Source: SVTX01 sp045658225 (GTDB lineage Bacteria > Bacillota > Clostridia > Oscillospirales > CAG-272). Taken from it: DNA of 45,202 nucleotides. The DNA is taken from the NCBI GenBank assembly GCA_045658225.1, contig JAZOUO010000064.1:1-45202 (forward strand), read 5' to 3'. Position numbers and translations under genes: made by a program. The notes below the pieces were generated by a model. It worked only from the letters and a program-made list of their open reading frames with translations, searched no databases and was not told where the DNA came from. Positions 1 to 8,677 of this stretch are shown here, one piece after another (position 1 is the stretch's first letter; every line of letters begins with the position of its first letter).

Positions 1-344
1 GAAAATCCGTGATGCTCGCCGATGTGACGGCATAAGTCGTCTCCCATATAGCACTCCAGATGCTCCAGATGACCGCACTCAATACACTTCAAGTGAAAAT
101 GGTCACTGCACGCGCTTTTTTTGCCTATATACTGATATACCGAGCAGTTCTTCCCTTCGTCCTTGAACTTGCGTACGTATCCACGCTCGCAAAGCAAAGA
201 GAGATTTCTGTATATCGAGCTTTTACCGCTAAGGCTGCCGTTTACCGCAAGGCACACCTCGTCAACTGTATAATGCGTATCGGGGTGAGCGCACAGAAAC
301 TCTTCCAGCTTGCTTTTTCCCTGTGTTTTATATTTTTTTGACAT
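1..344 (-). CDS. Fur-family metalloregulator, N-terminal part (cut by window edge)
   Basis: The start (MSKKYKTQGK) lies behind AAGGAG; about 114 residues are visible and the C-terminus runs off the left edge. An N-terminal winged-helix DNA-binding region (TVDEVCLAVNG, then KSSIYRNLSLLCERGYV) is followed by DHFHLKCIECGHLEHLEC, which carries the conserved His/Cys metal ligands and the CxxC zinc motif of Fur/Zur/PerR proteins. Family members are metal-dependent repressors of metal uptake or stress genes. Two TGAGAAT-N-ATTCTCA boxes flank its own promoter, so it is probably autoregulated. The box is closer to the Fur type than to the published Zur or PerR types, so Fur is preferred, but the sensed metal cannot be read from this fragment. 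Confidence 0.9.
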   Translation of the reverse strand, partial: MSKKYKTQGKSKLEEFLCAHPDTHYTVDEVCLAVNGSLSGKSSIYRNLSLLCERGYVRKFKDEGKNCSVYQYIGKKSACSDHFHLKCIECGHLEHLECYMGDDLCRHIGEHHGF

Positions 345-371
345 ATTTATCTCCTTTTGAACAAACAAAAA

Positions 372-386
372 TGAGAATCATTCTCA
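372..386. promoter_or_regulatory. Fur-type operator, proximal copy
   Basis: A perfect 7-1-7 palindrome, TGAGAAT-C-ATTCTCA. It lies just downstream of the predicted transcription start of the Fur-family gene, so a bound repressor would block transcription. Confidence 0.8.
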
Positions 387-398
387 AAACCAAAAGAA

Positions 399-427
399 AT
401 TATACCATATCCTCGCGCAATTGTCAA
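399..427 (-). promoter_or_regulatory. Consensus promoter of the Fur-family gene
   Basis: Read on the minus strand: -35 TTGACA (422-427), 17-bp spacer, -10 TATAAT (399-404). It sits exactly between the two Fur-type boxes. Confidence 0.8.
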
Positions 428-434
428 TGACTTT

Positions 435-449
435 TGAGAATGATTCTCA
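435..449. promoter_or_regulatory. Fur-type operator, distal copy
   Basis: A second perfect 7-1-7 palindrome, TGAGAAT-G-ATTCTCA, just upstream of the -35 box. Its centre is 63 bp (six helical turns) from the centre of the proximal box. Confidence 0.8.
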
Positions 450-539
450 AATTTATTGCGAATTATATCTCCCCATTTACAGAAAAAACACTGGTCGAAA
501 CTTCGCTATAATCTTTGAAAAATAATTTTTGATTTACTA

Positions 540-568
540 TTGCATTTTCAAAAAATATATGATATAAT
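540..568 (+). promoter_or_regulatory. Predicted promoter of the tRNA-Ser transcript
   Basis: TTGCAT (540-545), 17 bp, TATAAT (563-568). Predicted start near 575, about 210 nt upstream of tRNA-Ser. Confidence 0.55.
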
Positions 569-574
569 ACATAA

Positions 575-784
575 GTCGCAGAAATGACGGCAAAAAACAA
601 ACATGTACAGTATGCATCAAGGAGAGATATTTCGCCTTCGGCGAAGATACCCACACCCTGCGCCTGACAAGCAAGCTTGTCGATCTTCGGGTGGGATATG
701 CGAAGTGGATTCGGACAACAAGTTGCCCGAGCCTCATCTAATCATGCTCCATAATTATGATGCACACTGGCGCATCATAATTAT
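575..784 (+). ncRNA. Structured leader of unknown function upstream of tRNA-Ser
   Basis: No believable gene lies here. The predicted RNA contains the hairpin TTCGCC-TTC-GGCGAA (630-644), the hairpin GACAAG-CAAG-CTTGTC (666-681) enclosed by a longer ACCCAC/GTGGG pairing, and the 17-bp inverted repeat at 747-788. It matches no tRNA, SRP RNA or tmRNA hallmark I could identify. It may be a long 5' precursor of the tRNA or a separate small RNA; only the pairing is seen directly. Confidence 0.35.
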
Positions 785-788
785 GGAG
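747..788. repeat. 17-bp perfect inverted repeat overlapping the tRNA-Ser 5' end
   Basis: Arms 747-763 and 772-788 with an 8-nt loop. The right arm contains the first four bases of the tRNA acceptor stem, so in the precursor this hairpin would compete with the acceptor stem. Confidence 0.85.
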
Positions 789-870
789 AGATATCGAAGT
801 GGTCATAACGGGGCTGACTCGAAATCAGTTTGTGCGAAAGCACACGAGGGTTCGAATCCCTCTCTCTCCG
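785..870 (+). tRNA. tRNA-Ser (anticodon CGA)
   Basis: Acceptor stem GGAGAGA pairs with TCTCTCC, with discriminator G. The anticodon arm CTGA-CTCGAAA-TCAG gives anticodon CGA. There is a long class II variable arm (GTGC-GAAA-GCAC) and a T-arm GAGGG-TTCGAAT-CCCTC. CCA is encoded at 871-873. Confidence 0.97.
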
Positions 871-934
871 CCATCGCAAAGGACGCCAAAGGCGTCCTTT
901 TTGCGATGGCGGAGAGAGAGGGATTCGAACCCTC
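846..934. repeat. 35-bp perfect inverted repeat made from the tRNA-Ser 3' end
   Basis: The T-arm, 3' acceptor strand, CCA and seven further bases (846-880) recur as an exact reverse complement at 900-934. The tRNA terminator stem lies between them. The inverted copy has no recognisable tRNA 5' half, so it is a fragment and not a second tRNA gene. Confidence 0.9.
878..902 (+). terminator. Terminator of tRNA-Ser
   Basis: Stem GGACGCC-AAA-GGCGTCC followed by five T. Confidence 0.85.
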
Positions 935-965
935 ACACATAAACATCTCAAAACAACTAAATAAA

Positions 966-996
966 TCCAAAAAGATCCCCCGACTTTCGTCGGGGG
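966..996 (-). terminator. Terminator of the lipoprotein operon
   Basis: On the minus strand, CCCCCGA-CGAAAG-TCGGGGG is followed by a short T run, 14 bp past the stop codon of the last lipoprotein gene. Confidence 0.85.
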
Positions 997-1009
997 AATT
1001 TTCGTTTAA

Positions 1010-2890
1010 TTACTTTATTATATATGTGCCGTCAGCTGTCCAGATGATATAGTAATCTTCGTAAGATTGATAGTCTACAATCCAACTATCACTCTCAATC
1101 AAAAGCTCATTCTTGGCATTGTAAAGCTCATATACGCTATTAACAGTTCCATCAGCTTCATTGGTTACGGTGTATGTCACTACATATCCGAAGTCATAAA
1201 CACCTACTATGCTCCAATTATCCTTAGAAGAGTCTATTTCTTTCTTCTCAAGTCCGGGGATATACGTGTAGTAAACCTCTCTCTGATTGCCTTCTTCATC
1301 TTCAACAATCTTTACAACCAGCGCGTAGTTTCCAAATTCGTTCCATTCAAAATCGTCATAGTCATCAAAATCAATAAGGACTTCGTTGCTGTAAGACCAA
1401 AGCGCATTACCAACTATCTTGTAGCCATATCCCAAATTAGCATCTGCGGGCAGGTAATCAATATGCTTTCCGTTTACGTCAACAAGCTCGTATACATATC
1501 TTCCATCATTGTATACAATCTCTTTGATAAACATGTTGTCATCCACGAGATAAGCATCCGCAACGTCTACCTTGCAAACAAGGTTAAGATCATTATCAAC
1601 TATAAAGTAGAGTGTCTCATTAGAGTTAACATAACCTCCCTCAACAGGGTATGCCACAACTATGTTGTGCTGAGCAGCCGCATCAGTGACAAAGCCCTCG
1701 GAATCAGACAACGACCATGCGTATTCGATAACATATCCGAACTCAATGTCCTTAGCTGTCTTGCTTTCAACATCGATTATAGTGTAAACAAGATCATATT
1801 TTTCTCCGTTTACAATGTAATCATACGAAACTGCAGCATCAGCAAGCCTTACGTCTGCCCATACAAGGATATTGCCGTTCTGAAGAACTGCAAAGTCTGC
1901 ATTCTCATATTTCTCGGGAATAACGTAGGAATATACGCAATCAATCCATTTAGTAAGGTCATAAACGTAGATACCCTCAAATTCACCGTATTCAAAATTT
2001 GCAACAAAACCGTAATTTCCGTTTATTTCATCGAATTCGGGACGCTCTATAAATGTTTGAGAATCACCAGCACAAAGAATCTCATTTGTTTCTGGATCTA
2101 TAGCAAACATCTTATCCTGGAATGTTACATAAACCTCCTGGCCGTAATTAGATACGATAGGAGGAACGAATGCTCCGTCGTTATCTTCACCGTCAATCTG
2201 CCATGTGTATGTTTCACCAATCTTCTTATTAGCATATGTATACACTTCAATAGTAATCTTTAATGTTGTTGAAACAGGGGGATCTACAGTATCATCTGTC
2301 GTAAAGGTTATAGTCTCAACAGTATACCACATATCATTAAGACTAACATTGTGCTCTACGTTGCCCTCATCTGTGACGCTATCTTTAGCACTCCATACAG
2401 TGGTATATTCTTTAGATGCGATATCAATAATGGAAAGCGTTCTTCCACTCTCGTCCTCAGATGCCTTCAAAACATAATTGTTTACTATATCGATGTATCC
2501 TTCGATCTTTGTGCCAGTGCTGATAAACTCATACTCAGGGAGAGTAGTATCAATGTAATCTTCAAGCTCCACTTTATCGGGAATGGGATTAACGACCATC
2601 TCTGATGCAGTCTCTTTATCAACGGGTATCTGCTCTACTATAACAACTACCGCTTTGCCGCATTCGTCACAGATCTTGTCAGCATCGGTATCCTTGTGCT
2701 CACAAATGCCTTCTGTTGCTGCCTCTGTATTAGTCTCGGTCTCGCTAGCATTTTCAATTGCCTCACCGCACACGTCGCAAACGGCGTCATTATCCTCATC
2801 GGCGTGCGTTTCGCAGGGCTTATCACATGCAACAAGAAGCATAGAGAGGCAAAGGATTGATATTATCAATGCAAAAAGTTTTGTTTTCAT
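1010..2890 (-). CDS. Surface lipoprotein, paralogue 4 of the operon, with CxxC/H repeats
   Basis: 626 aa, last gene of a four-gene operon. The start is behind GGGAG. The signal peptide ends in lipobox LLVAC (Cys22 predicted lipid anchor). Residues about 23-78 hold two Cys/His/Asp-rich repeats of the form C..H.D.D.D..CD.CG (CETHADEDNDAVCDVCG and CEHKDTDADKICDECG), which could bind metal. The remainder is acidic, rich in Tyr/Asp, with recurring short beta strands such as LQNGNILVWADV and Y.Y.I.N, compatible with a beta-propeller-like exported domain. No enzymatic motif is recognised. It resembles its three upstream neighbours in layout but is divergent, and only this copy has the Cys repeats. 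Predicted outer face of the membrane; function unknown. Confidence 0.85.
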   Translation of the reverse strand: MKTKLFALIISILCLSMLLVACDKPCETHADEDNDAVCDVCGEAIENASETETNTEAATEGICEHKDTDADKICDECGKAVVVIVEQIPVDKETASEMVVNPIPDKVELEDYIDTTLPEYEFISTGTKIEGYIDIVNNYVLKASEDESGRTLSIIDIASKEYTTVWSAKDSVTDEGNVEHNVSLNDMWYTVETITFTTDDTVDPPVSTTLKITIEVYTYANKKIGETYTWQIDGEDNDGAFVPPIVSNYGQEVYVTFQDKMFAIDPETNEILCAGDSQTFIERPEFDEINGNYGFVANFEYGEFEGIYVYDLTKWIDCVYSYVIPEKYENADFAVLQNGNILVWADVRLADAAVSYDYIVNGEKYDLVYTIIDVESKTAKDIEFGYVIEYAWSLSDSEGFVTDAAAQHNIVVAYPVEGGYVNSNETLYFIVDNDLNLVCKVDVADAYLVDDNMFIKEIVYNDGRYVYELVDVNGKHIDYLPADANLGYGYKIVGNALWSYSNEVLIDFDDYDDFEWNEFGNYALVVKIVEDEEGNQREVYYTYIPGLEKKEIDSSKDNWSIVGVYDFGYVVTYTVTNEADGTVNSVYELYNAKNELLIESDSWIVDYQSYEDYYIIWTADGTYIIK

Positions 2891-2907
2891 TGTTTTCTCC
2901 CTTTCTC

Positions 2908-4884
2908 TTACTTAATGATGTAGTACTTATATACTACTGCGTATTCGTTTTCGATCGTGGGTTCGGGATGCGTTGTTTGCAATACTATGCAACCTTCGTA
3001 CTCAGCAATAACAACTACATTTGTTGTGTTGTTGGCATCTCCAAGCTTAATCTCATAACCGTGTTCGTTGTAGATACGGAGGCTCTCTTCTGTCTGAACT
3101 GTGTACAGACCAACATATCTGTAATTATATGTCATCATATAGTTAACATTTGCGTCCTTACCTATAGCTACAGACTTAAAGTTGCCATCATTTCCAATAT
3201 ATCCCACATAACAAACCGTCTCATGTGTTTTGGCTTCTTCCTCAAGATCGGGATCATATTCCTCGTCCACCTCTACTGGAGGTTCTACGGGATACTCGGC
3301 ATCGTTTTCAGATGTATTGATTTCCTCTGTTTTTACAAAATAAACATGATTTTCACGGATTTCATAATCATCCACATACGTCAGGTCGCAAACAACATCA
3401 AGATTGTTGTTATATACCTTAACGCAACGTTCGCTGTAGTTATCAAAATACTCGCGTACGAAACCACCGTCAATATATGTAAGGTTATCGCTCCAGTCAT
3501 AATAGTCCTCGCCCAAGAAACGAGATACGTTTCCTGAATCAAGATTAGCAGTATAGTTAACTGTGTCGTTTTCAATATTTGCTACCTTTATTATCAGGTC
3601 GCCGTTGCCCTTGCCTTCTACAACAGAAGTCTGATTCTTCAAAATGCGAGGAAGCGCAACTACTTGAGCAAGTGCATTGTCAAGAATTACAAATTCCTTG
3701 TCCTTGTCACAAGTCTTATCGTTTATTCTTGTGATCTCTGCATACTGATAATCTCCATTAAGCTTTATGCCGGTTTCCTCGGTATCATAATTAGATATCA
3801 ACTTTGAAACTACGAAAGGAGCATCAATTTCTGTTGCCTCACCCGTCTTAATGCTCACAACAAGATGTATAATATCATACTTATTGTCTTGTTCAATAAA
3901 GTCATAACTCGTTGAATTTTCATCGCAGTTCAGAATTGCGAAAATGTATACATCGCCGTTTGCAAGAATAGTACTACTTGCAGACAAGTCCAAATAACTG
4001 GGGACAGAATAGTTAACTACCAACTCATATCTATCGTTAATTACTTGAATCTTGTCTGATGTTAAAGAATATCTGTATCCATTGTACTCTACATCGAAAT
4101 CCGGAATTGCATATGTATTATTGCTATCGCCGACCAGAATAATCTCTCCGTCTCTCATGTGATACGCCTTATCGGCTATCTTAAGGCAATGTAAACCGGT
4201 GAAATCATTCACGTATTCAGCCCTATCATCAACCCCAAGGTCACTGGCCAAAACATTACCACCATTGTCATAGTAGGAATATGTGGTCACCATCTGCCAA
4301 TCCGGTTCTTCATCAGTTCCGAGATTTGTGCGCTTTATATCCGCTATCTCAATAATGGCATCGCCATAAATGGTTGTATTGTATCTTGATACATACCCAT
4401 TTATTTCGAAATCATATATATAGCCTCTTCGACAAGCGCCGTTGATCTTCGCGCCTGTTTCAAAGTTGTAAAATACCGTCTCTACCGTCTGAGCAGACGT
4501 CATCTTACCGGTTTCTTCATCATAGATTGCGTATGTGGTCTTGACCGCTTTAGCAATCTTTCCGTATCTTGTCACAGACACATCAGTTGATTCACTGTGA
4601 TTTTCAGTAAAAAGATGAGTTGCAGAGGTGAATATACTGTTATTTTCATCACCTACTGATGTGAGATATTTGCCCCATTCGGAAAGGATAGCTACATAAT
4701 TCACCTTTTCGTCCTCGGGTATCTCCTCATTCTCTGTCTCTGTATTAGTCTCAATATCTTCGACAGGCTCTTTTTCGCTTGGTCCCTCGGTATCAACAGT
4801 TTCACCGGAGTCGCAAGCTGCAAGCAGCATCGAAAGACAGAGCAACGCGGATATGAACAAGATCCATAATGAGCGTTTCTTCAT
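2908..4884 (-). CDS. Surface lipoprotein, paralogue 3 of the operon
   Basis: 658 aa; AAAAGGAG lies just before ATG. Signal peptide with lipobox LLAAC (Cys24), then a low-complexity Glu/Thr-rich linker to about residue 60. The body is an acidic, beta-rich domain with repeated strands (for example LANGDVYIFAILN and TTYAIYDEETGKMTSAQTVE) like the neighbouring paralogues. It carries an insertion of Glu/Pro-rich sequence near residues 530-555 that the others lack. No catalytic motif is recognised. The gene is 17 bp upstream of the next paralogue and 40 bp downstream of the previous one, so it is almost certainly co-transcribed. Function unknown. Confidence 0.85.
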   Translation of the reverse strand: MKKRSLWILFISALLCLSMLLAACDSGETVDTEGPSEKEPVEDIETNTETENEEIPEDEKVNYVAILSEWGKYLTSVGDENNSIFTSATHLFTENHSESTDVSVTRYGKIAKAVKTTYAIYDEETGKMTSAQTVETVFYNFETGAKINGACRRGYIYDFEINGYVSRYNTTIYGDAIIEIADIKRTNLGTDEEPDWQMVTTYSYYDNGGNVLASDLGVDDRAEYVNDFTGLHCLKIADKAYHMRDGEIILVGDSNNTYAIPDFDVEYNGYRYSLTSDKIQVINDRYELVVNYSVPSYLDLSASSTILANGDVYIFAILNCDENSTSYDFIEQDNKYDIIHLVVSIKTGEATEIDAPFVVSKLISNYDTEETGIKLNGDYQYAEITRINDKTCDKDKEFVILDNALAQVVALPRILKNQTSVVEGKGNGDLIIKVANIENDTVNYTANLDSGNVSRFLGEDYYDWSDNLTYIDGGFVREYFDNYSERCVKVYNNNLDVVCDLTYVDDYEIRENHVYFVKTEEINTSENDAEYPVEPPVEVDEEYDPDLEEEAKTHETVCYVGYIGNDGNFKSVAIGKDANVNYMMTYNYRYVGLYTVQTEESLRIYNEHGYEIKLGDANNTTNVVVIAEYEGCIVLQTTHPEPTIENEYAVVYKYYIIK

Positions 4885-4924
4885 ATTCTTTTCTCCTTTT
4901 CTATTTTTTCAGATACCGCGGGGA

Positions 4925-6853
4925 TCAGTCTATTGCGTAGAGGACATAGTGTCCTGCAACGTATGTAGAAACTAAGTATCCGCCGTTATATTCTACAATA
5001 TTCATGTCACTATATGTCACAAGGATCTCTTCAAGCTTCTCATTATAGAGAACGTACTTATCATCGCTTGAGCGACGAACTATCATGTACTTATCGGTGA
5101 TATCTTCAATAACAACATCATCTACAAGCCACGATGATACACTAACGTCTTCCTCACCTGTCAATACATCAAGAGTATAATAAGATGAGTAGTCATATGT
5201 GTCGTACTCTTTATCTCTCAAAACGAGCTTGCCGAAAATTTCTCCAACCACGGTGAACCCAGACTCACCAAGTTCAAACACCTTATTGAGGTCGTAATCG
5301 TACACGTATTTATCATCATATACATATCCACCCGCAACCTGCATGTCATTTCTCAAATAAGTTCTTACCGTGCCGTCTGCCTTAACTATAGCCTTGTCTA
5401 CTACTATGTCATGGAGATCAACCAGATAGTCGCCGTTGGAAAGAATCTCAAATCCAAACGGATTGATGGCATCGAACTCATGCTCCGGAACTATTCTCTC
5501 AAGTGAATAGAGCACCGACATATCATTATCGAAAACTACCACGTCAATCTCACCAAGAGCTTTGTTGGTTATCTCATAGACATAACCAATATTTCTTGCG
5601 TTCTCAGTAATTACAATATTGCTGCTCTCAAGTTCATTCTGTTCTGCAAAACCTTCCCCGTCACTCAAATCGCTTATGTAATAAGGAAGCTCGATCTCAC
5701 TGGTAATTCCATCGTCTGCGCTGAAGATAACGTGAGTTATTTCATAGTAGCAGCCTTCCCATCTGTCATAAAAATCATAAGCGTCATCGCTCTCTTTCTC
5801 GTTCATATACTGAACAAGAAGATCTCCGTTATGGAGCATAAACATATTAACAATCTCATAATTACTGTCAACAAAGAAACTGTGCGTCATCTCTCCTGTT
5901 GCCTTATCCACAACATAGAGCGAAACAGTGTTTCCTAATCCTGCGATGGATGATGCGCTTCCCACATAATAACCATATTTTTCGGTCTCCATAAAATACG
6001 GACCCGTCACCTTTTCATTATCCAGGGCGGAGGTCTTTAGAAGCTTTCCTGTTTCTCCGTCAAAGTATGCAACAACCGAGCCGAAATTCAATATCTCGTT
6101 CTCACTGTAATACATGATAGTGTAATTATAACTTACAGGGACATTAGAATTCGCCTGAGTTATAATGTTGCCAAATATATCGTAGTATTTATACACTGTA
6201 TCTATCGTATAAACGCATCCTTCGGGATTTTCAGCTCTTACCTCATCGTCAATGGGGGTTATCTTAGCTTCCTTGACAACTATATATGTCACATCGCTAA
6301 TGGATTCAACAGAAACGTCCATAACGGTTTCGGGATATTTTACGGTAATATCGCTCTGTACATATCCGTGACCGTTGTCTTCAAAGACAATGTTTTCTTT
6401 GACCATAAGATCGTACCAGTTGAATGAATCGTAATCTCCGTTAAAGTACGTATTGGATGCAGTGAGAACAACATCGCCACTCATCGTGTTGTATACGGAG
6501 AAGGTTTCAACTACATTGTTCTTGGTATCAATATCGCTAGTCTTGACTACAAATATTTTTCCGTAGTCATCATAATCATACACCTCTCCTTCGATTCTCG
6601 AAGCAGTGGTCAATTCCGTTTTACCATTTTCAATTATTTCAAAGAAATTTTCGAATTTAGGTTCTATGTTTTCAAGCAAAGCTTCCTCAGTTATCGCCTC
6701 AGTGGGTTCCTCGGTAGTATCCTCCACCTGCGTGGGTGCGCTTGCTCCGATTTCGTCAGCACCTTGCTCGGTGTCATCTTGATTACACGCCACAAAAAGC
6801 ATTCCAATGCAAAGCAGAACCGAAAGAAGCTTGATAATATTCATATATTTCAT
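4925..6853 (-). CDS. Surface lipoprotein, paralogue 2 of the operon
   Basis: 642 aa. ATG lies behind AAAGGAG; an alternative Met is at codon 4. Lipobox LFVAC (Cys23) is followed by an acidic Thr/Glu linker. The segment ASRIEGEVYDYDDYGKIFVV...VYNTMSGDVV clearly parallels ISRIEGEIQDVDYSHNLAVI...VYDLLTGEVI in the first gene of the operon, so the two are paralogues. Repeated strand-turn units (MLHNGDLLVQYMNE, VYNTMSG, VVDKATGEM) suggest a propeller-like fold. Spacing to the upstream gene is only 12 bp. No enzyme motif is seen; likely a membrane-anchored extracellular protein of unknown role. Confidence 0.85.
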   Translation of the reverse strand: MKYMNIIKLLSVLLCIGMLFVACNQDDTEQGADEIGASAPTQVEDTTEEPTEAITEEALLENIEPKFENFFEIIENGKTELTTASRIEGEVYDYDDYGKIFVVKTSDIDTKNNVVETFSVYNTMSGDVVLTASNTYFNGDYDSFNWYDLMVKENIVFEDNGHGYVQSDITVKYPETVMDVSVESISDVTYIVVKEAKITPIDDEVRAENPEGCVYTIDTVYKYYDIFGNIITQANSNVPVSYNYTIMYYSENEILNFGSVVAYFDGETGKLLKTSALDNEKVTGPYFMETEKYGYYVGSASSIAGLGNTVSLYVVDKATGEMTHSFFVDSNYEIVNMFMLHNGDLLVQYMNEKESDDAYDFYDRWEGCYYEITHVIFSADDGITSEIELPYYISDLSDGEGFAEQNELESSNIVITENARNIGYVYEITNKALGEIDVVVFDNDMSVLYSLERIVPEHEFDAINPFGFEILSNGDYLVDLHDIVVDKAIVKADGTVRTYLRNDMQVAGGYVYDDKYVYDYDLNKVFELGESGFTVVGEIFGKLVLRDKEYDTYDYSSYYTLDVLTGEEDVSVSSWLVDDVVIEDITDKYMIVRRSSDDKYVLYNEKLEEILVTYSDMNIVEYNGGYLVSTYVAGHYVLYAID

Positions 6854-6865
6854 ATTTGTTCTCCT

Positions 6866-8653
6866 TTACGAATTAGTTTCCGCTGTACATTTCCTAAGAA
6901 CGTATGTAATGGGCTCTCCATTAAACCACGAAGTCACAAGAGCGACGTTTATATCTTCGTCTGTTATTGTTGATACAGATATGTTCTCGTAGGAAACGAG
7001 AAGCTCTGTGCCTTCTGTGTTATAAAGTCTGTATACACAGTTTTCTATATCATACGTAATATAATATCCATTTTTTACACTATGAAGTTCGAAGCTGACA
7101 CCGTCAACAAAGAGTTCGGGCGCCTTGGATTCTGCGGTGATGACATAAGTCTCTACCTGTCCGGTCACAAAATTATTTTTGGTAAGATAGATATTGCCAT
7201 TTTCCACCTTGTAAAGAGAATATCCGTTAGCTGCAAAGTCATAAACGAGATTCATATGATAATCATATATAGCTGTATTAGAAACGATATGCTTATCAGT
7301 CAATCCTTTTTCCGCAGCAACGGTAGAGACAAGGTTGCCGTCAAGATCAAAGATTCCCATGCTTATCACACCGTCGGATATGATAGTCGCACAATAAAAA
7401 TTGCTATTTATAGGATATATTCCATAGCTTAGATTAACTCCGAGGGTGTCATTCTTCACAGTATAGAGCACATTAAGATCATTATCAAGTACGCATACAG
7501 ACGCAGAAAATGCAACAGATCCGTTAGCAACCTTGTAAACTACAGCGTAGCTCTCTGTCCCCTTTGCGAGACATAGCGTATTGTAATAATCGTTGTTGCT
7601 CTGATAGTATGCAGTGCTGAGATCATCTACTATAAAATCAAGCTCAATTTCAGAGGTTTCGCCGTTTATAAAATTCATTATGTAGCTCTTCATTACATAG
7701 CGCGTTCCCTCAAGAACGAAATCACATTTTTTATAAACACTTACCTCGGTAAATTCCTGAATAAGTACATTGCCGTTGTTGAGAACGAAAACATTGATAG
7801 TTGCATCTTTACCCGAAACATATCTACCCGAAACCATTCCCGAACGGTTAAATACGAGAAGCTCCTCGTTATTCCACGAATAAAGATAACCCTTGTATTC
7901 TGTATTGAAAGCATACAGATCATACCCGTTTGCAACTATAGCATCTATGCTACGTACGACATTAAGGTTCTTATCTATCCACATATACTTGTCGCCCAAA
8001 TGAACTCTTACAAGTCCGTTTCCATACCATTGGCTTTCTTTTCTGAGCGTTTCAGATGTGGCATTAAGCAGCTCGCCGTCTTTACATGCCGTGTAGTAAG
8101 CAATGTCACTTGTATATTCCTTTTTGTCATCATAGTCATTGTCGAGATTCTCGCCCTCATCGACAACAGTACACGTGCGTCTTTCTACTCTGATAACGGG
8201 ATAATCAATTTCAACGCTGAGATCCACTCTACCGTTCTCCTCTCCGAACAGGGAGTTGCTAACCGTCTCGGAGCGAATGACCTCGCCGGTTAAAAGATCA
8301 TATACGTCATAGGTCGTGATAACATTGTTCTTGTTATCAAGATCCTGCTTTTTAATGACCGCAAGGTTGTGTGAATAATCAACATCTTGAATTTCTCCCT
8401 CAATCCTTGAGATCTCCGAAAAAGGAAGCTCAGCCTCTTTGACGGAAAGATCAAAATAGCTGTGCATTTCGTGATCTGGGTTTTCTTGCCACTTCTCAAT
8501 ATCGGCTATTACCTCTTCATTGTCCAAGGACGACGGTGCTTCAGTGCCGACAGGAACGTCGGACTCATCTGTGGTCGTCTTGTCACACGCTATGAAGAGC
8601 ATAGCCAAACTCAAGATTGCTATAAGCAGGAATAAGAGTTTACCTTTTTTCAT
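6866..8653 (-). CDS. Surface lipoprotein, paralogue 1 (first gene of the operon)
   Basis: 595 aa, the shortest of the four. ATG lies behind AAGGAG. Lipobox LFIAC (Cys23), then a short linker. The body shares ISRIEGEIQDVD, VYDLLTGEVI and LNNGNVLIQEF-type units with the next gene. It begins the operon and follows a roughly 175-nt folded leader and a consensus promoter. No catalytic residues are recognised. A beta-propeller-like extracellular domain is inferred from the repeating aromatic/Asp-rich strand pattern only; a structure prediction would be needed to confirm it. Function unknown. Confidence 0.85.
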   Translation of the reverse strand: MKKGKLLFLLIAILSLAMLFIACDKTTTDESDVPVGTEAPSSLDNEEVIADIEKWQENPDHEMHSYFDLSVKEAELPFSEISRIEGEIQDVDYSHNLAVIKKQDLDNKNNVITTYDVYDLLTGEVIRSETVSNSLFGEENGRVDLSVEIDYPVIRVERRTCTVVDEGENLDNDYDDKKEYTSDIAYYTACKDGELLNATSETLRKESQWYGNGLVRVHLGDKYMWIDKNLNVVRSIDAIVANGYDLYAFNTEYKGYLYSWNNEELLVFNRSGMVSGRYVSGKDATINVFVLNNGNVLIQEFTEVSVYKKCDFVLEGTRYVMKSYIMNFINGETSEIELDFIVDDLSTAYYQSNNDYYNTLCLAKGTESYAVVYKVANGSVAFSASVCVLDNDLNVLYTVKNDTLGVNLSYGIYPINSNFYCATIISDGVISMGIFDLDGNLVSTVAAEKGLTDKHIVSNTAIYDYHMNLVYDFAANGYSLYKVENGNIYLTKNNFVTGQVETYVITAESKAPELFVDGVSFELHSVKNGYYITYDIENCVYRLYNTEGTELLVSYENISVSTITDEDINVALVTSWFNGEPITYVLRKCTAETNS

Positions 8654-8677
8654 AGTTTTCTCCTTTTTAGATTTTTG

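Noticed and set aside
602..745. SRP RNA or second tRNA upstream of tRNA-Ser
   Set aside because: The conserved SRP loop sequence (GGTCAGG/GGAAGGAAGCAG type) is absent, and the short GATATGCGAAGTGG likeness to the tRNA-Ser D-arm does not extend to a fold.
603..1052. Open frame of 149 codons across the tRNA-Ser region
   Set aside because: It reads straight through the tRNA, its terminator and the inverted tRNA copy; the translated EREGFEPS stretch is the well-known false product of antisense tRNA sequence.
1067..2263. Long plus-strand open frame opposite the last lipoprotein gene
   Set aside because: No ribosome site, Ile/Val/Cys-rich composition typical of antisense translation, and a clear lipoprotein gene on the other strand.
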